From positions 1 to 64,000 of the forward strand of contig CAZXGS010000009.1 of the NCBI GenBank assembly GCA_964640525.1: a stretch of DNA of 64,000 nt, given 5' to 3'. Made by a program: the position numbers and the translations under genes. Position 1 is the first letter of the stretch, and each line of letters opens with the position of its first letter. The stretch is from SZAS-103 sp964640525. GTDB lineage: Bacteria; Pseudomonadota; Gammaproteobacteria; Xanthomonadales; Xanthomonadaceae. Of this stretch, positions 16,418-24,146 are shown piece after piece. The notes under the pieces were generated by a model. That model saw nothing but the letters and a program-made list of their open reading frames with translations. It did not search any database and was not told the origin of the DNA.

Positions 16418-17179
16418 ATGAGTGCTTTCGCCAGCGCCGGGACGCCGCGCATCGTGTTGGTCGAGCCGCGCCATCCCGGCAACATCGGCTCGGCCGCGCG
16501 CGCGATGAAGACCATGGGCTTGAGCGAACTGGTGCTGGTGATGCCGGCGTCTTCGATCGACCACCCCGACGCGCTGGCGATGGCCGCCGGCGCCGACGAC
16601 GTGCTTGCGACGGCGCGGGTCTGCGCCAGCCTGGAGGACGCGCTGGCCGACTGTGGTTTCGTCGCCGGCTGCACCGCGCGCCAGCGACAGGTGCCGCTGC
16701 CTGAATTCGTCCCGCGCGATGCGGCGGTGCGCCTGCTCGCCGAGGCCGCCGTCGCCCCGGTGGCGCTGCTGTTCGGCACCGAGCGCACCGGCCTGACCAA
16801 CGCGCAATTGCAGCGCTGCCATGCCGCGATCCATATCCCCTCCAACCCCGTGTATGGCTCGCTCAACCTCGCCGCGGCGGTGCAGGTGCTCAGCTACGAA
16901 TTGCGCATGGCAATGCTGGATGGCGAGGCAGCGACCGCTCTCGCCGTGCGCGGCGACCCGGCCGCGACCCAGGCGCAGATGGAAGCGTTTTTCGACCACC
17001 TCGGCCAGACCCTGGACGCGATCGACTTCCACAAGGGCCGTTCGCCGGACACGGTGATGCGCCGTCTGCGCGGGCTGTTCCTGCGTGCACAGGTCGATGC
17101 CCGCGAACTGCGCATCCTGCGCGGCATCCTCGCCGACGCGCAGCGGATGGCGCGTCTGGCCGGCCGCAACGTGGATTGA
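16418..17179 (+). CDS. trmJ: tRNA (cytidine/uridine-2'-O-)-methyltransferase TrmJ
   Basis: A 253-residue SPOUT-fold methyltransferase for ribose 32 of tRNA. The three SPOUT motifs are HPGNIGSAARAM (19-30), LFGTERTGLTN (118-128) and IPSNPVYGSLNLAAAVQVL (140-158), the last forming the trefoil knot. ATG 16418 fits the E. coli length of 246; an upstream in-frame ATG at 16397 would add seven residues. It lies divergent to suhB, the standard arrangement in related genomes. Confidence 0.93.
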   Translation: MSAFASAGTPRIVLVEPRHPGNIGSAARAMKTMGLSELVLVMPASSIDHPDALAMAAGADDVLATARVCASLEDALADCGFVAGCTARQRQVPLPEFVPRDAAVRLLAEAAVAPVALLFGTERTGLTNAQLQRCHAAIHIPSNPVYGSLNLAAAVQVLSYELRMAMLDGEAATALAVRGDPAATQAQMEAFFDHLGQTLDAIDFHKGRSPDTVMRRLRGLFLRAQVDARELRILRGILADAQRMARLAGRNVD

Positions 17180-17196
17180 TCGCCCCGGCGGCCTGC

Positions 17197-17202
17197 TAGG
17201 AT
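17197..17202 (+). promoter_or_regulatory. Predicted -10 (TAGGAT) for the EAL gene
   Basis: GCTAGGATGTGC context, 46 nt upstream of the start at 17249; TTGATC (17176-17181) is a possible -35 with a short 15-bp spacer. Confidence 0.35.
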
Positions 17203-17248
17203 GTGCATTGACCGGCATGGTGGGGCCGGGCCTTGCGACGGGGGCGGC

Positions 17249-18694
17249 ATGCGGATCGGTTTGCGCGCGCGATTCCTGATCATCGTGGTGCTGTCGGCGG
17301 TGATCGCGTTGATCGCCGTGGTGGCACTGCACGGCCAAGTGCGGGCGCACGAGGACGCGGTGGCCGCAGCCGTGCGTGCCATGCCCGGGGCCGTGGATTC
17401 CGGCAGCAGCGACGCGCCGGCGACGACCGCCACGCTGGCCAGCCTTGCCAAGGCCGACCAGGAATTCCGGCGCCATCTGGCGCTGACGATTTTCGTGCTT
17501 GGTCTGCTGGCCGCGCTGGCGGCTGGCTGGGTCTGGTACGGGCTGGTGCAGCCGGTCCTCAGGGTGGCCGCGACCGCGCGCCGGATCGAGGCGGGCGAGC
17601 CGGTCGGGCCGATCGCCGAGGCACAGCGCGAGGACGAGATCGGCGATGTGGCCAGCGCTTTCGACACGCTCGACGACGCGGTGGCCGCACTGCGCGAGCG
17701 CATGCAGCACGACGCCGCGGACGACGCCGGCGCGGCGCTTGCCATGCCGCCGCCGGCGTCGGCGCCACCCGCACCGGCACGTGCGCCGCTGGCGCGCGCG
17801 GACGTGGCGGGCGTCACCGGTGTGATGAAGGCGCCGGTGGTCGCCGCGCCCGCGGTGCCGGCAGCCGCGCCGGCCCCGCTGTCCGCGCCCCCGCGCAGCG
17901 TGCCGACCGCGGCGCAGGTCGAACGCCTGAACAGGCTGGAAGCCGATCTGCAGGATGCCTGGCGGCGCGAGGAACTGCGGGTGCTGTACCAGCCGATCCA
18001 CTCGCTCGCCGACGGCAGCATGCGTGGCGCCGAGGCGCTGCTGCGCTGGCAGCACCCGGAGGAGGGCGCGATCGCGCCGGCCGAGTTCATCGCCTTGGCC
18101 GAGCGCAGCGACTTGATCGTGGAACTGGGCCGGCAGGTGCTGGTGCAGGCGTGCTCGGATGCCGGCCTGTGGCCCAGCGACGGCACGTCCGAAAACAGCC
18201 CGTTCGTCTCCGTCAACGTCGCGGCAGGCCAGTTGCGCGATCGACGCATGTTCGAGTACGTGGTCGAGGCGTTGCGCAAATCGGGCCTGGCCGCGACGCG
18301 CCTGCACCTGGAAGTGCCGGTGGCCGCCCTGCGCGAGGACGACATCGAGATCGAAGCCGCGCTGGAGCAGATCCGCGGATTGGGCGCGCAGATCTGGCTG
18401 GACGCCAGCGGCACCGACGCGGCCGACGCGCAGCGCTGGATGAAACCGTGGGTGAGCGGCATCAAGGTCGGGCAGGGCCATATCCGCGGCCGCAACGAAA
18501 TCGAGCCGGACCCGGCCGCGACCCACGCAATCGTCGCCAACGCGCGCGCCCTGCGCATCGTGGCGGTGGTGGTGGGGGTGGAGCAGCTGGCCGAACTGAA
18601 CGTGCTCAAGGAGCAGGGCGCCGAGCTGGCGCAGGGCTACGTGCTGTGCAAGCCGGTGGACACCGGCGAGATCGGGCGCAGGCTGCTGGCCTGA
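17249..18694 (+). CDS. HAMP-EAL membrane protein with degenerate phosphodiesterase site
   Basis: A 481-residue inner-membrane protein: TM1 (8-28), a short periplasmic part (29-76), TM2 (78-97), HAMP (98-150), an Ala/Pro-rich linker (160-215) and an EAL domain (230-481). The EAL core keeps E262 (EALLRW), N323, E355, K406 and Q462, but the usual DDFGTG is DASGTD (second metal-site Asp replaced by A386) and the usual EGVE is VGVE (Glu replaced by V442). Both lost residues are needed for magnesium binding and catalysis in characterised EAL enzymes, so this is probably a c-di-GMP receptor or protein-interaction module rather than a phosphodiesterase. Confidence 0.85.
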   Translation: MRIGLRARFLIIVVLSAVIALIAVVALHGQVRAHEDAVAAAVRAMPGAVDSGSSDAPATTATLASLAKADQEFRRHLALTIFVLGLLAALAAGWVWYGLVQPVLRVAATARRIEAGEPVGPIAEAQREDEIGDVASAFDTLDDAVAALRERMQHDAADDAGAALAMPPPASAPPAPARAPLARADVAGVTGVMKAPVVAAPAVPAAAPAPLSAPPRSVPTAAQVERLNRLEADLQDAWRREELRVLYQPIHSLADGSMRGAEALLRWQHPEEGAIAPAEFIALAERSDLIVELGRQVLVQACSDAGLWPSDGTSENSPFVSVNVAAGQLRDRRMFEYVVEALRKSGLAATRLHLEVPVAALREDDIEIEAALEQIRGLGAQIWLDASGTDAADAQRWMKPWVSGIKVGQGHIRGRNEIEPDPAATHAIVANARALRIVAVVVGVEQLAELNVLKEQGAELAQGYVLCKPVDTGEIGRRLLA

Positions 18695-18701
18695 GGCCAG
18701 C
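18685..18701. terminator. Hairpin with EAL-gene stop codon in its loop
   Basis: GCTGGCC (18685-18691), loop TGA which is the stop codon, GGCCAGC (18695-18701). Perfect 7-bp stem in the 14-nt gap between convergent genes; no T-run. Confidence 0.45.
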
Positions 18702-18708
18702 GAAACCC

Positions 18709-20028
18709 TCAGCCGCCTTCGTCCTCGTCCGGCGCCGCTGGCAGCCGGCTCACCAGCAGCTTGTCCACCCGCGCGCCGTCCAGATCGACGATCTCGATCC
18801 GCAGCCCCTTCCACGCGAAGTGCTCGCCGACGTGCGGGATGCGCCCGAAGTGGTCGATGACCATGCCGGCCAGGGTATGGAAATCCTGCTCTTCGTCCTG
18901 TGCGGTGACCGGGATCGAGAGCAATTCGCGCAGGTCGTCCATGCCCAGCCCGCCATCGACCAGCCAGGAACCGTCCTCGCGCTGGATCACCGGCTGGTCT
19001 TCCGGATCGTCCGATTCCACCGACTGCAGGCGACCGATCACCGCACCCATCAGGTCCTCGAGGGTGACCAGGCCCTGGATCTCGCCGTACTCGTCCACCA
19101 CCAATGCCAGTGTCTGCTGCTCGTCGCGGAAGATCTCCAGCAACGGCAGCGGGCGCGTGGACTCGGCCACGAACACCGGTGGGCTCAGGTGCGCGAACAG
19201 GTCCAGCGGCTTGCCCTCGGCCAGGTCCAAGGCCAGCGACTTCATCTCCAGCACGCCGATCACGTCGGCGTCGCTGCCGCGATAGACCGGGTACTGGGAG
19301 AATTCGGCCTCGCGCATCCGCGCCAGGTTGTCCGCGTTGCTGTCGGTGGCGTCGAGCCAGGCGATCTGGGTGCGCGGGGTCATCAGGCTGCCGGCGGTGC
19401 GATCGCCCAGGCGCAGCACGCGGTTCATCATGTTGCGTTCGTCGGCGTCGATCGCGCCCTGCTCGTGGCCCTCGGAGACCAGCAGGCGGATTTCCTCGGT
19501 GCTGATGCGGTCGTGGCCGGTCTTGTGCAGGCCGAACATCCGCAGCAAGGTGCGCGTGCACCAGGCCAGCGCCAGCACGCCGGGCTTGGCGATCGTGGCC
19601 AGGACGTGGATCGGATAGGCGACCAGGACCGCCAGCTTTTCCGGGGCCTGGGTGGCGATGCGCTTGGGGACCAGTTCACCGATCACCCCGTACAGGAAAA
19701 CCATCACGAAGAAGCCGAACACGAAGCCGATGCCGTGGGCGTACGGCGCCAGCGCCGGAAGCGCGCGCGCGATCGGTTCCTCGATTTCGTTGCCGATCGA
19801 CTCGCCGCCGAAATAGCCGGTCAACAGGCTCAGCAGGGTGATCCACAACTGCACCGCCGAAAGGAAGGCTTCCGGATGTTCGGCCAGATGCAACGCCTTG
19901 GCGGCGCGCCGGCTTTGCTGCGCCATCTGCTTCAGGCGGCTGCGGCGCGAAGTCATCACCGCCAGCTCGGACAGGGCAAAGAACCCGTTGAACACCACCA
20001 GCAGGAACACGATGAAGATGCGGGTCAT
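18709..20028 (-). CDS. CNNM/CorC-type transporter (hemolysin C family)
   Basis: A 439-residue membrane protein with a DUF21/CNNM N-terminal membrane domain (FFALSELAVMTSRRSRLKQ; VFGFFVMVFLYGVIGELVPK), two CBS domains (about 195-320, including LMTPRTQIAWLDA and ALVVDEYGEIQGLVTLEDL) and a C-terminal CorC/HlyC transporter-associated domain. The family exports magnesium or sodium, often regulated by nucleotides at the CBS pair. Start ATG 20028 overlaps the nhaD stop (ATGA), so both should be made together. Confidence 0.9.
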   Translation of the reverse strand: MTRIFIVFLLVVFNGFFALSELAVMTSRRSRLKQMAQQSRRAAKALHLAEHPEAFLSAVQLWITLLSLLTGYFGGESIGNEIEEPIARALPALAPYAHGIGFVFGFFVMVFLYGVIGELVPKRIATQAPEKLAVLVAYPIHVLATIAKPGVLALAWCTRTLLRMFGLHKTGHDRISTEEIRLLVSEGHEQGAIDADERNMMNRVLRLGDRTAGSLMTPRTQIAWLDATDSNADNLARMREAEFSQYPVYRGSDADVIGVLEMKSLALDLAEGKPLDLFAHLSPPVFVAESTRPLPLLEIFRDEQQTLALVVDEYGEIQGLVTLEDLMGAVIGRLQSVESDDPEDQPVIQREDGSWLVDGGLGMDDLRELLSIPVTAQDEEQDFHTLAGMVIDHFGRIPHVGEHFAWKGLRIEIVDLDGARVDKLLVSRLPAAPDEDEGG

Positions 20029-21476
20029 GGGACGGCCGTCGGGGTGGCGGCAAGCCACAGGTGAAGCGCCACGCTGGCGGCGTAGCCCAGGGCGATGGCC
20101 CAGCTCCAGCGCAGGTGGCTGAGGAAAGTGTACTGGCCGCGGGCGACACCCATCAGGGCCACGCCGGCGGCGGATCCGATCGACAGCAGGCTGCCGCCGA
20201 CACCCGCGGTCAAGGCGATCAACAGCCATTGCTGATGGTCCATCGCCGGGTTCATCTGCAGAACCGCCGACATGATCGGCACGTTGTCCACCAGCGCCGA
20301 GGCCACCCCCAGCGCGACGTTGGCGGTGGTGGCGCCGAAGCGGCCGTACAGTTGGTGCGACAGCAACTCCATCCAGCCCAGTGCGGCCAGCCCACCGACC
20401 GACAGCAGCACCCCGCAGAAGAACAACAGCGTGTCCCATTCGGCGCGGGCGAGGATGCGGAAAATGTCGTAGCCACCGCCGATGGTTTCGTCCGGGTGCC
20501 GGCGCGCGACCAGGAAGCCCTGCCATTGCAGTGCCGCCAGTCCGCACAGCATGCCGTACACCGAAGGCAAGCCCAGCCATTGCACCGACGCCACGGTCGC
20601 CGCGATGGTGGCGGCGAACAGCACGCCGACGGCCAGACCGCCGGGCTTCAGCATCGCGCTCGCATCACCTGCCGGCGGACGTCCGGCAGGCAGGGCCAGG
20701 CTCATGATCGCTGCCGGCAGCAGCCAGTTTACGAGTGCCGGAATGAACAAGTCGAAGAACTCGAAGAAGCCCGCATGGCCGGCCTGCCACACCATCAGCG
20801 TGGTGACGTCGCCGAACGCCGACCACGCGCCGCCGGCGTTGGCCGCGACCACGATGTTGATGCAGCACAACGACACGAAGCGCTTGTTGCCCGCGCCCAG
20901 CGCCAGCGCCACGGTCGCCACCGCCAGTGCGGTGGTGAGGTTGTTGAGCACGCTCGACAGCACGTAGGCCAGCAACCCGGTGGACCAGAACAGCGCGCGG
21001 TGGCCCCAGCCTCGCCGCACCAATGCCGCGCGCAGCACGTCGAACACCCCGCGCTCGACCAAGGCCTCGACGAACGCCATCGAGGCCACCAGGAAGAAGA
21101 ACAGCTCGGAGAAATCCAGGAAGGTCGTGGAGAACGCGGCCGTGACCCGCTCCGCATGCGCCGGATCGCCGCGTGCGGCCCATGCGATCAGTCCCCAGAT
21201 CGCCGAGGCGGCGAGCATCACCGGGATCGACTTGCGCAGCCCCAGTGCTTCCTCGAAGGCAACCAGCACGCATGCCAGGGTGAACAGCCCAAGCGCCACC
21301 CATGCCAGCGGCGAGGACGCGGCTGCCAGCGCACCATGGGGCGAGGCCGGTGCGCTGGCGATGCTCGCGGCACCGGCCAGCGCCGGCGCGGTGAGCAGGG
21401 TCGCTGCCAATCCCAGCCAGCGCTTTGCCTGGCAGGGCCGCCGGGAACGGTGTGGATTCAGCCTTCGACCTGGCAT
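20025..21476 (-). CDS. nhaD: NhaD-type sodium/proton antiporter
   Basis: About 483 residues with 11-12 membrane segments. The ion-transporter-superfamily signature appears as SSVLNNLTTALAVATVALALG and, in the second half, ALVDNVPIMSAVLQMNP with GGSLLSIGSAAGVALMG; the order matches NhaD antiporters, which extrude sodium at alkaline pH. ATG 21476 is chosen over an in-frame TTG at 21497; the first 35 residues are basic and then hydrophobic like a cleavable signal, as in other NhaD proteins. The 4-nt overlap with the CNNM gene suggests a shared role in cation homeostasis. Confidence 0.85.
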   Translation of the reverse strand: MPGRRLNPHRSRRPCQAKRWLGLAATLLTAPALAGAASIASAPASPHGALAAASSPLAWVALGLFTLACVLVAFEEALGLRKSIPVMLAASAIWGLIAWAARGDPAHAERVTAAFSTTFLDFSELFFFLVASMAFVEALVERGVFDVLRAALVRRGWGHRALFWSTGLLAYVLSSVLNNLTTALAVATVALALGAGNKRFVSLCCINIVVAANAGGAWSAFGDVTTLMVWQAGHAGFFEFFDLFIPALVNWLLPAAIMSLALPAGRPPAGDASAMLKPGGLAVGVLFAATIAATVASVQWLGLPSVYGMLCGLAALQWQGFLVARRHPDETIGGGYDIFRILARAEWDTLLFFCGVLLSVGGLAALGWMELLSHQLYGRFGATTANVALGVASALVDNVPIMSAVLQMNPAMDHQQWLLIALTAGVGGSLLSIGSAAGVALMGVARGQYTFLSHLRWSWAIALGYAASVALHLWLAATPTAVP

Positions 21477-21725
21477 CGACGGGAGTGCTGCGCGCAAGGT
21501 CGTTCAGGATACCCGAGGCTTGGTCGGCGGGTTCGGCAATCCGGTGTCGGCCGCTCCACGAAAGCGGGTGCGTGGCCTTGCGCACCCTTCCGGCATGGCG
21601 TCGGCAATCGCCGCGGGCCTTCGCGCGCGCCGGGCCGTCATCCGCAGGTCCGATGCAGAGTTCGAGTCGATTCGCTGGCCCAGCCTTCGGAGCCTTGACG
21701 CGTCTTGCACCGCGCTCGGAAGCGA

Positions 21726-21741
21726 TCGATGCGAGCATCGA
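21726..21741. repeat. Short perfect inverted repeat
   Basis: TCGATGC (21726-21732), GA, GCATCGA (21735-21741). Just beyond the larger hairpin downstream of the cyclase gene; it shares GATGC/GCATC arms with it. Confidence 0.5.
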
Positions 21742-21761
21742 AACGGCGGTGGCTGGTCGCG

Positions 21762-21794
21762 GCATCGCGCGGCGCGGGAAGGCCCGCGCGATGC
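21762..21794 (-). terminator. Strong hairpin after the GAF-GGDEF gene
   Basis: GCATCGCGCG (21762-21771) and CGCGCGATGC (21785-21794), perfect 10-bp stem with 13-nt loop, starting 22 nt after the stop codon at 21817. No T-run. It shares the GCGCGATGC core with the hairpin at 6089. Confidence 0.5.
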
Positions 21795-21816
21795 GCGTCG
21801 CCAAATGTCCGACGGG

Positions 21817-24036
21817 TCAGTTCGTGATGCGGGTCGCGGTCTGGTCTTGCGCCGTGATGACCTGCAGGTCGGGGCTGGCAATCAGGGCCTGCGATCCGGC
21901 ACGCAGGCTGGCGATCAGGGCTTCGCGGCTGGCCTGCGGGCGCGGGCGCAGGATCGCCCAGCCGTTGCGGCCGTGCTCCTTGACCCAATACAGCGCCGCA
22001 TCGGCCATTTCCACCGCGCGCTCCCAGCCCAGTTCGCCATTGCCCTCGCCAAGGATCGGATATTCGGCCAGCCCGATCGAGCAGGTCAGGGTCAGCGAGA
22101 GTCCTGCCCCGACCTCGAAATGACGCTCGGCCACGCGTCTGCGGATGCGCTCGCCCAGCGCGGCGATGGCTTCACGGTGCATCGGGCGGAACACCAGCAG
22201 GAACTCCTCGCCGCCCCAGCGCACCACGTAATCGCCCGTTTGCACCAGCCCCGTGAGGACGTTGCTGAAAACCTGCAGGACGAGATCGCCGGCATGGTGA
22301 CCGTAACTGTCGTTGATGCGCTTGAAATGGTCGATGTCCACGATGGCGAACACCAGCCGCTGTTCGCCATCGCCGGAACGCTCGCGCTCGCGTTCGTAGA
22401 AGTTCAGGTCGATCGGGATCTGGTTGTCCAGGTAGCGGCGGTTGTGCAGGCCGGTCAGCGGATCGGTGCGGCTGGCGTGTTCCAGTTGCTGGTTGGCCTG
22501 GCGCAGCGACTCGCTGGTACGCCGCCGTTCCAGCGCGCTGGCGATGTGGCGCGAGACGAAGCTGAGCAGCTCCTTGTCGCGTTCGGTGAACACCTGGCCG
22601 CTGGAATAGCTTTGCACCGCGATCAGCCCGATCGAGCGGTCGTCGATCTTCAGCGGCACGCCCAGCCAGCAGTCGGAGGGCACGCCCATCGGCTCGACCT
22701 CGCCGGCGGCGCGCAGGCGCTCGAAGGTGGCCAGGTCGCGCAGCAGCAGCGGCTGCCCGGTGCGCAGCACGTATTCGCTCAGGCCCCGGCCCGGCGGGCG
22801 CGGGGCAAAAGACTCGACCTGCATGTTGGCGACGAAAGGAAACTGCAACTCGGTGGCATCCTCCGACAACACGCCGATGTAGAGATTCCGGGCATCGAGG
22901 AATTCGCCCACGATGGCGTGGACGGCCTCGTAGAAGGTCTGCATCGAGCCCGGACCGCCGGCCACTTCGGCAATGCGGAACATCGCCGCCTGCAGGTGTT
23001 CGGCACGCTGGCGTTCGGCGATTTCCTCACGCAGCGCCTGGGTGCGTTCGGCGACCCGGCGTTCGAGCACCACCGCCGCCTCGCGGCGTGCCAGCGCGGT
23101 CTGGATGTTCTGCGCCAGGTAGGCCAGCAGGGCCTGGTCTTCGGCGTTGTAGCTGATCGCCGGATCGTAGCTCTGCACGACCACCGCGCCGGTCACGCGG
23201 CCGTCTTCCAGCATCGGCACCCCGAGCCAGTCCTCGCTGGCCGGGCCGACCCGGTCCGAACGCGGCAGGTGCAGGCGTTCGCGCAGGACATTGCCGTGGC
23301 CGTGGAGGGGTTGGCCGTGGCGCAACATGGCCAGGGTGAGCGAGTTCTCGAGCGTGGCCGCGTCGATCACCTCGTCGGGATCGCGGCGGTTGCGGTCGAG
23401 GCTGTCGGCGAAGTAGGCGAACTGCATCGTCTCCGGTTCCTGCCGGTAGCGCACGATGAAGAAATTGCGTGCGTACATCAGGCTGGCGACGATCTGGTGC
23501 ATCTCGTGCAGGACGTCGGCGGCGTCGCGGTCGGAGGTGGCGGCATCGCAGATGGCGATCAGCGCGCGCTGGACGCGTTCGGCGCGCCCCAGGCGCCTGA
23601 GGTCGGCGCGCAGCCGCTCGGTCTGCAGCAACGAAGCGCAGCGCAGCACCAGCAGATCGACCACGTCCTGCAACTGCGCCCTGGACTGCGGCGCCGGCGG
23701 CGGCACGCGCTGGCGACGGTAGGTGATTGCCGCCCATTGGCGGCTGTCGTCGGCAAGCAGGCAGGCGCCCTGGAAGCCGCCGCCGTTGCCTGGTTCCTCA
23801 CGCAACTGGCCGGGCCGTGCGCCGGCAAGCAGATGGCTGGCGAGCGCATCGAACGTGCCGGAGATGACCTCGCCCGAGAACTCCTCGTGGCCTGGCTCCG
23901 GACTCCACGCCACCTGGACGCCGAGGTAGCCCAGCGCCTGGATCTGGCCGGTCGCCAATCGCGCGAACTCGCGCATGTCGCCGGCGGCCAGCAAGGCACG
24001 CACGAACGCATCCGGCGGGCGCGAAGTTGCCGACAT
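21817..24036 (-). CDS. GAF-GAF-GGDEF diguanylate cyclase
   Basis: A 739-residue cytoplasmic protein. A variable N-terminal region (1-145), GAF1 (about 155-315, WLGVPMLEDGRVTGAVVVQSY), a coiled coil (ERRVAERTQALREEIAERQR), GAF2 (about 350-500, ending in a copy of the same WLGVPL...VQSY pattern) and a GGDEF domain with active-site GGEEF (608-612). The position of the inhibitory RxxD site is QTGD (599-602), so product inhibition through the I-site is unlikely. It makes c-di-GMP in response to ligands of the GAF domains. It is a paralogue of the protein at 31632. No membrane segment. Confidence 0.9.
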   Translation of the reverse strand: MSATSRPPDAFVRALLAAGDMREFARLATGQIQALGYLGVQVAWSPEPGHEEFSGEVISGTFDALASHLLAGARPGQLREEPGNGGGFQGACLLADDSRQWAAITYRRQRVPPPAPQSRAQLQDVVDLLVLRCASLLQTERLRADLRRLGRAERVQRALIAICDAATSDRDAADVLHEMHQIVASLMYARNFFIVRYRQEPETMQFAYFADSLDRNRRDPDEVIDAATLENSLTLAMLRHGQPLHGHGNVLRERLHLPRSDRVGPASEDWLGVPMLEDGRVTGAVVVQSYDPAISYNAEDQALLAYLAQNIQTALARREAAVVLERRVAERTQALREEIAERQRAEHLQAAMFRIAEVAGGPGSMQTFYEAVHAIVGEFLDARNLYIGVLSEDATELQFPFVANMQVESFAPRPPGRGLSEYVLRTGQPLLLRDLATFERLRAAGEVEPMGVPSDCWLGVPLKIDDRSIGLIAVQSYSSGQVFTERDKELLSFVSRHIASALERRRTSESLRQANQQLEHASRTDPLTGLHNRRYLDNQIPIDLNFYERERERSGDGEQRLVFAIVDIDHFKRINDSYGHHAGDLVLQVFSNVLTGLVQTGDYVVRWGGEEFLLVFRPMHREAIAALGERIRRRVAERHFEVGAGLSLTLTCSIGLAEYPILGEGNGELGWERAVEMADAALYWVKEHGRNGWAILRPRPQASREALIASLRAGSQALIASPDLQVITAQDQTATRITN

Positions 24037-24075
24037 GCTCGACGACGGCCCCTGTACCGTGTGGCAGACGGGCCG

Positions 24076-24081
24076 AGTGTA
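24076..24081 (-). promoter_or_regulatory. Predicted -10 (TACACT) for the GAF-GGDEF gene
   Basis: GCTACACTCGG context on the minus strand, 39 nt upstream of ATG 24036. Confidence 0.35.
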
Positions 24082-24146
24082 GCACCGGGCCAGCGGCCGG
24101 ATGCGCAGGCGTGCCGGGTTCGCGGGCAGGGCCCGCAGCCGTCTTC

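Larger units (their letters stand above)
21498..21816. other. Gene-free region between nhaD and a diguanylate cyclase gene
   Basis: About 320 bases without a credible gene. It holds two perfect hairpins near the end of the cyclase gene (21726-21741 and 21762-21794, listed separately). No convincing nhaD promoter hexamers are visible. Confidence 0.5.
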
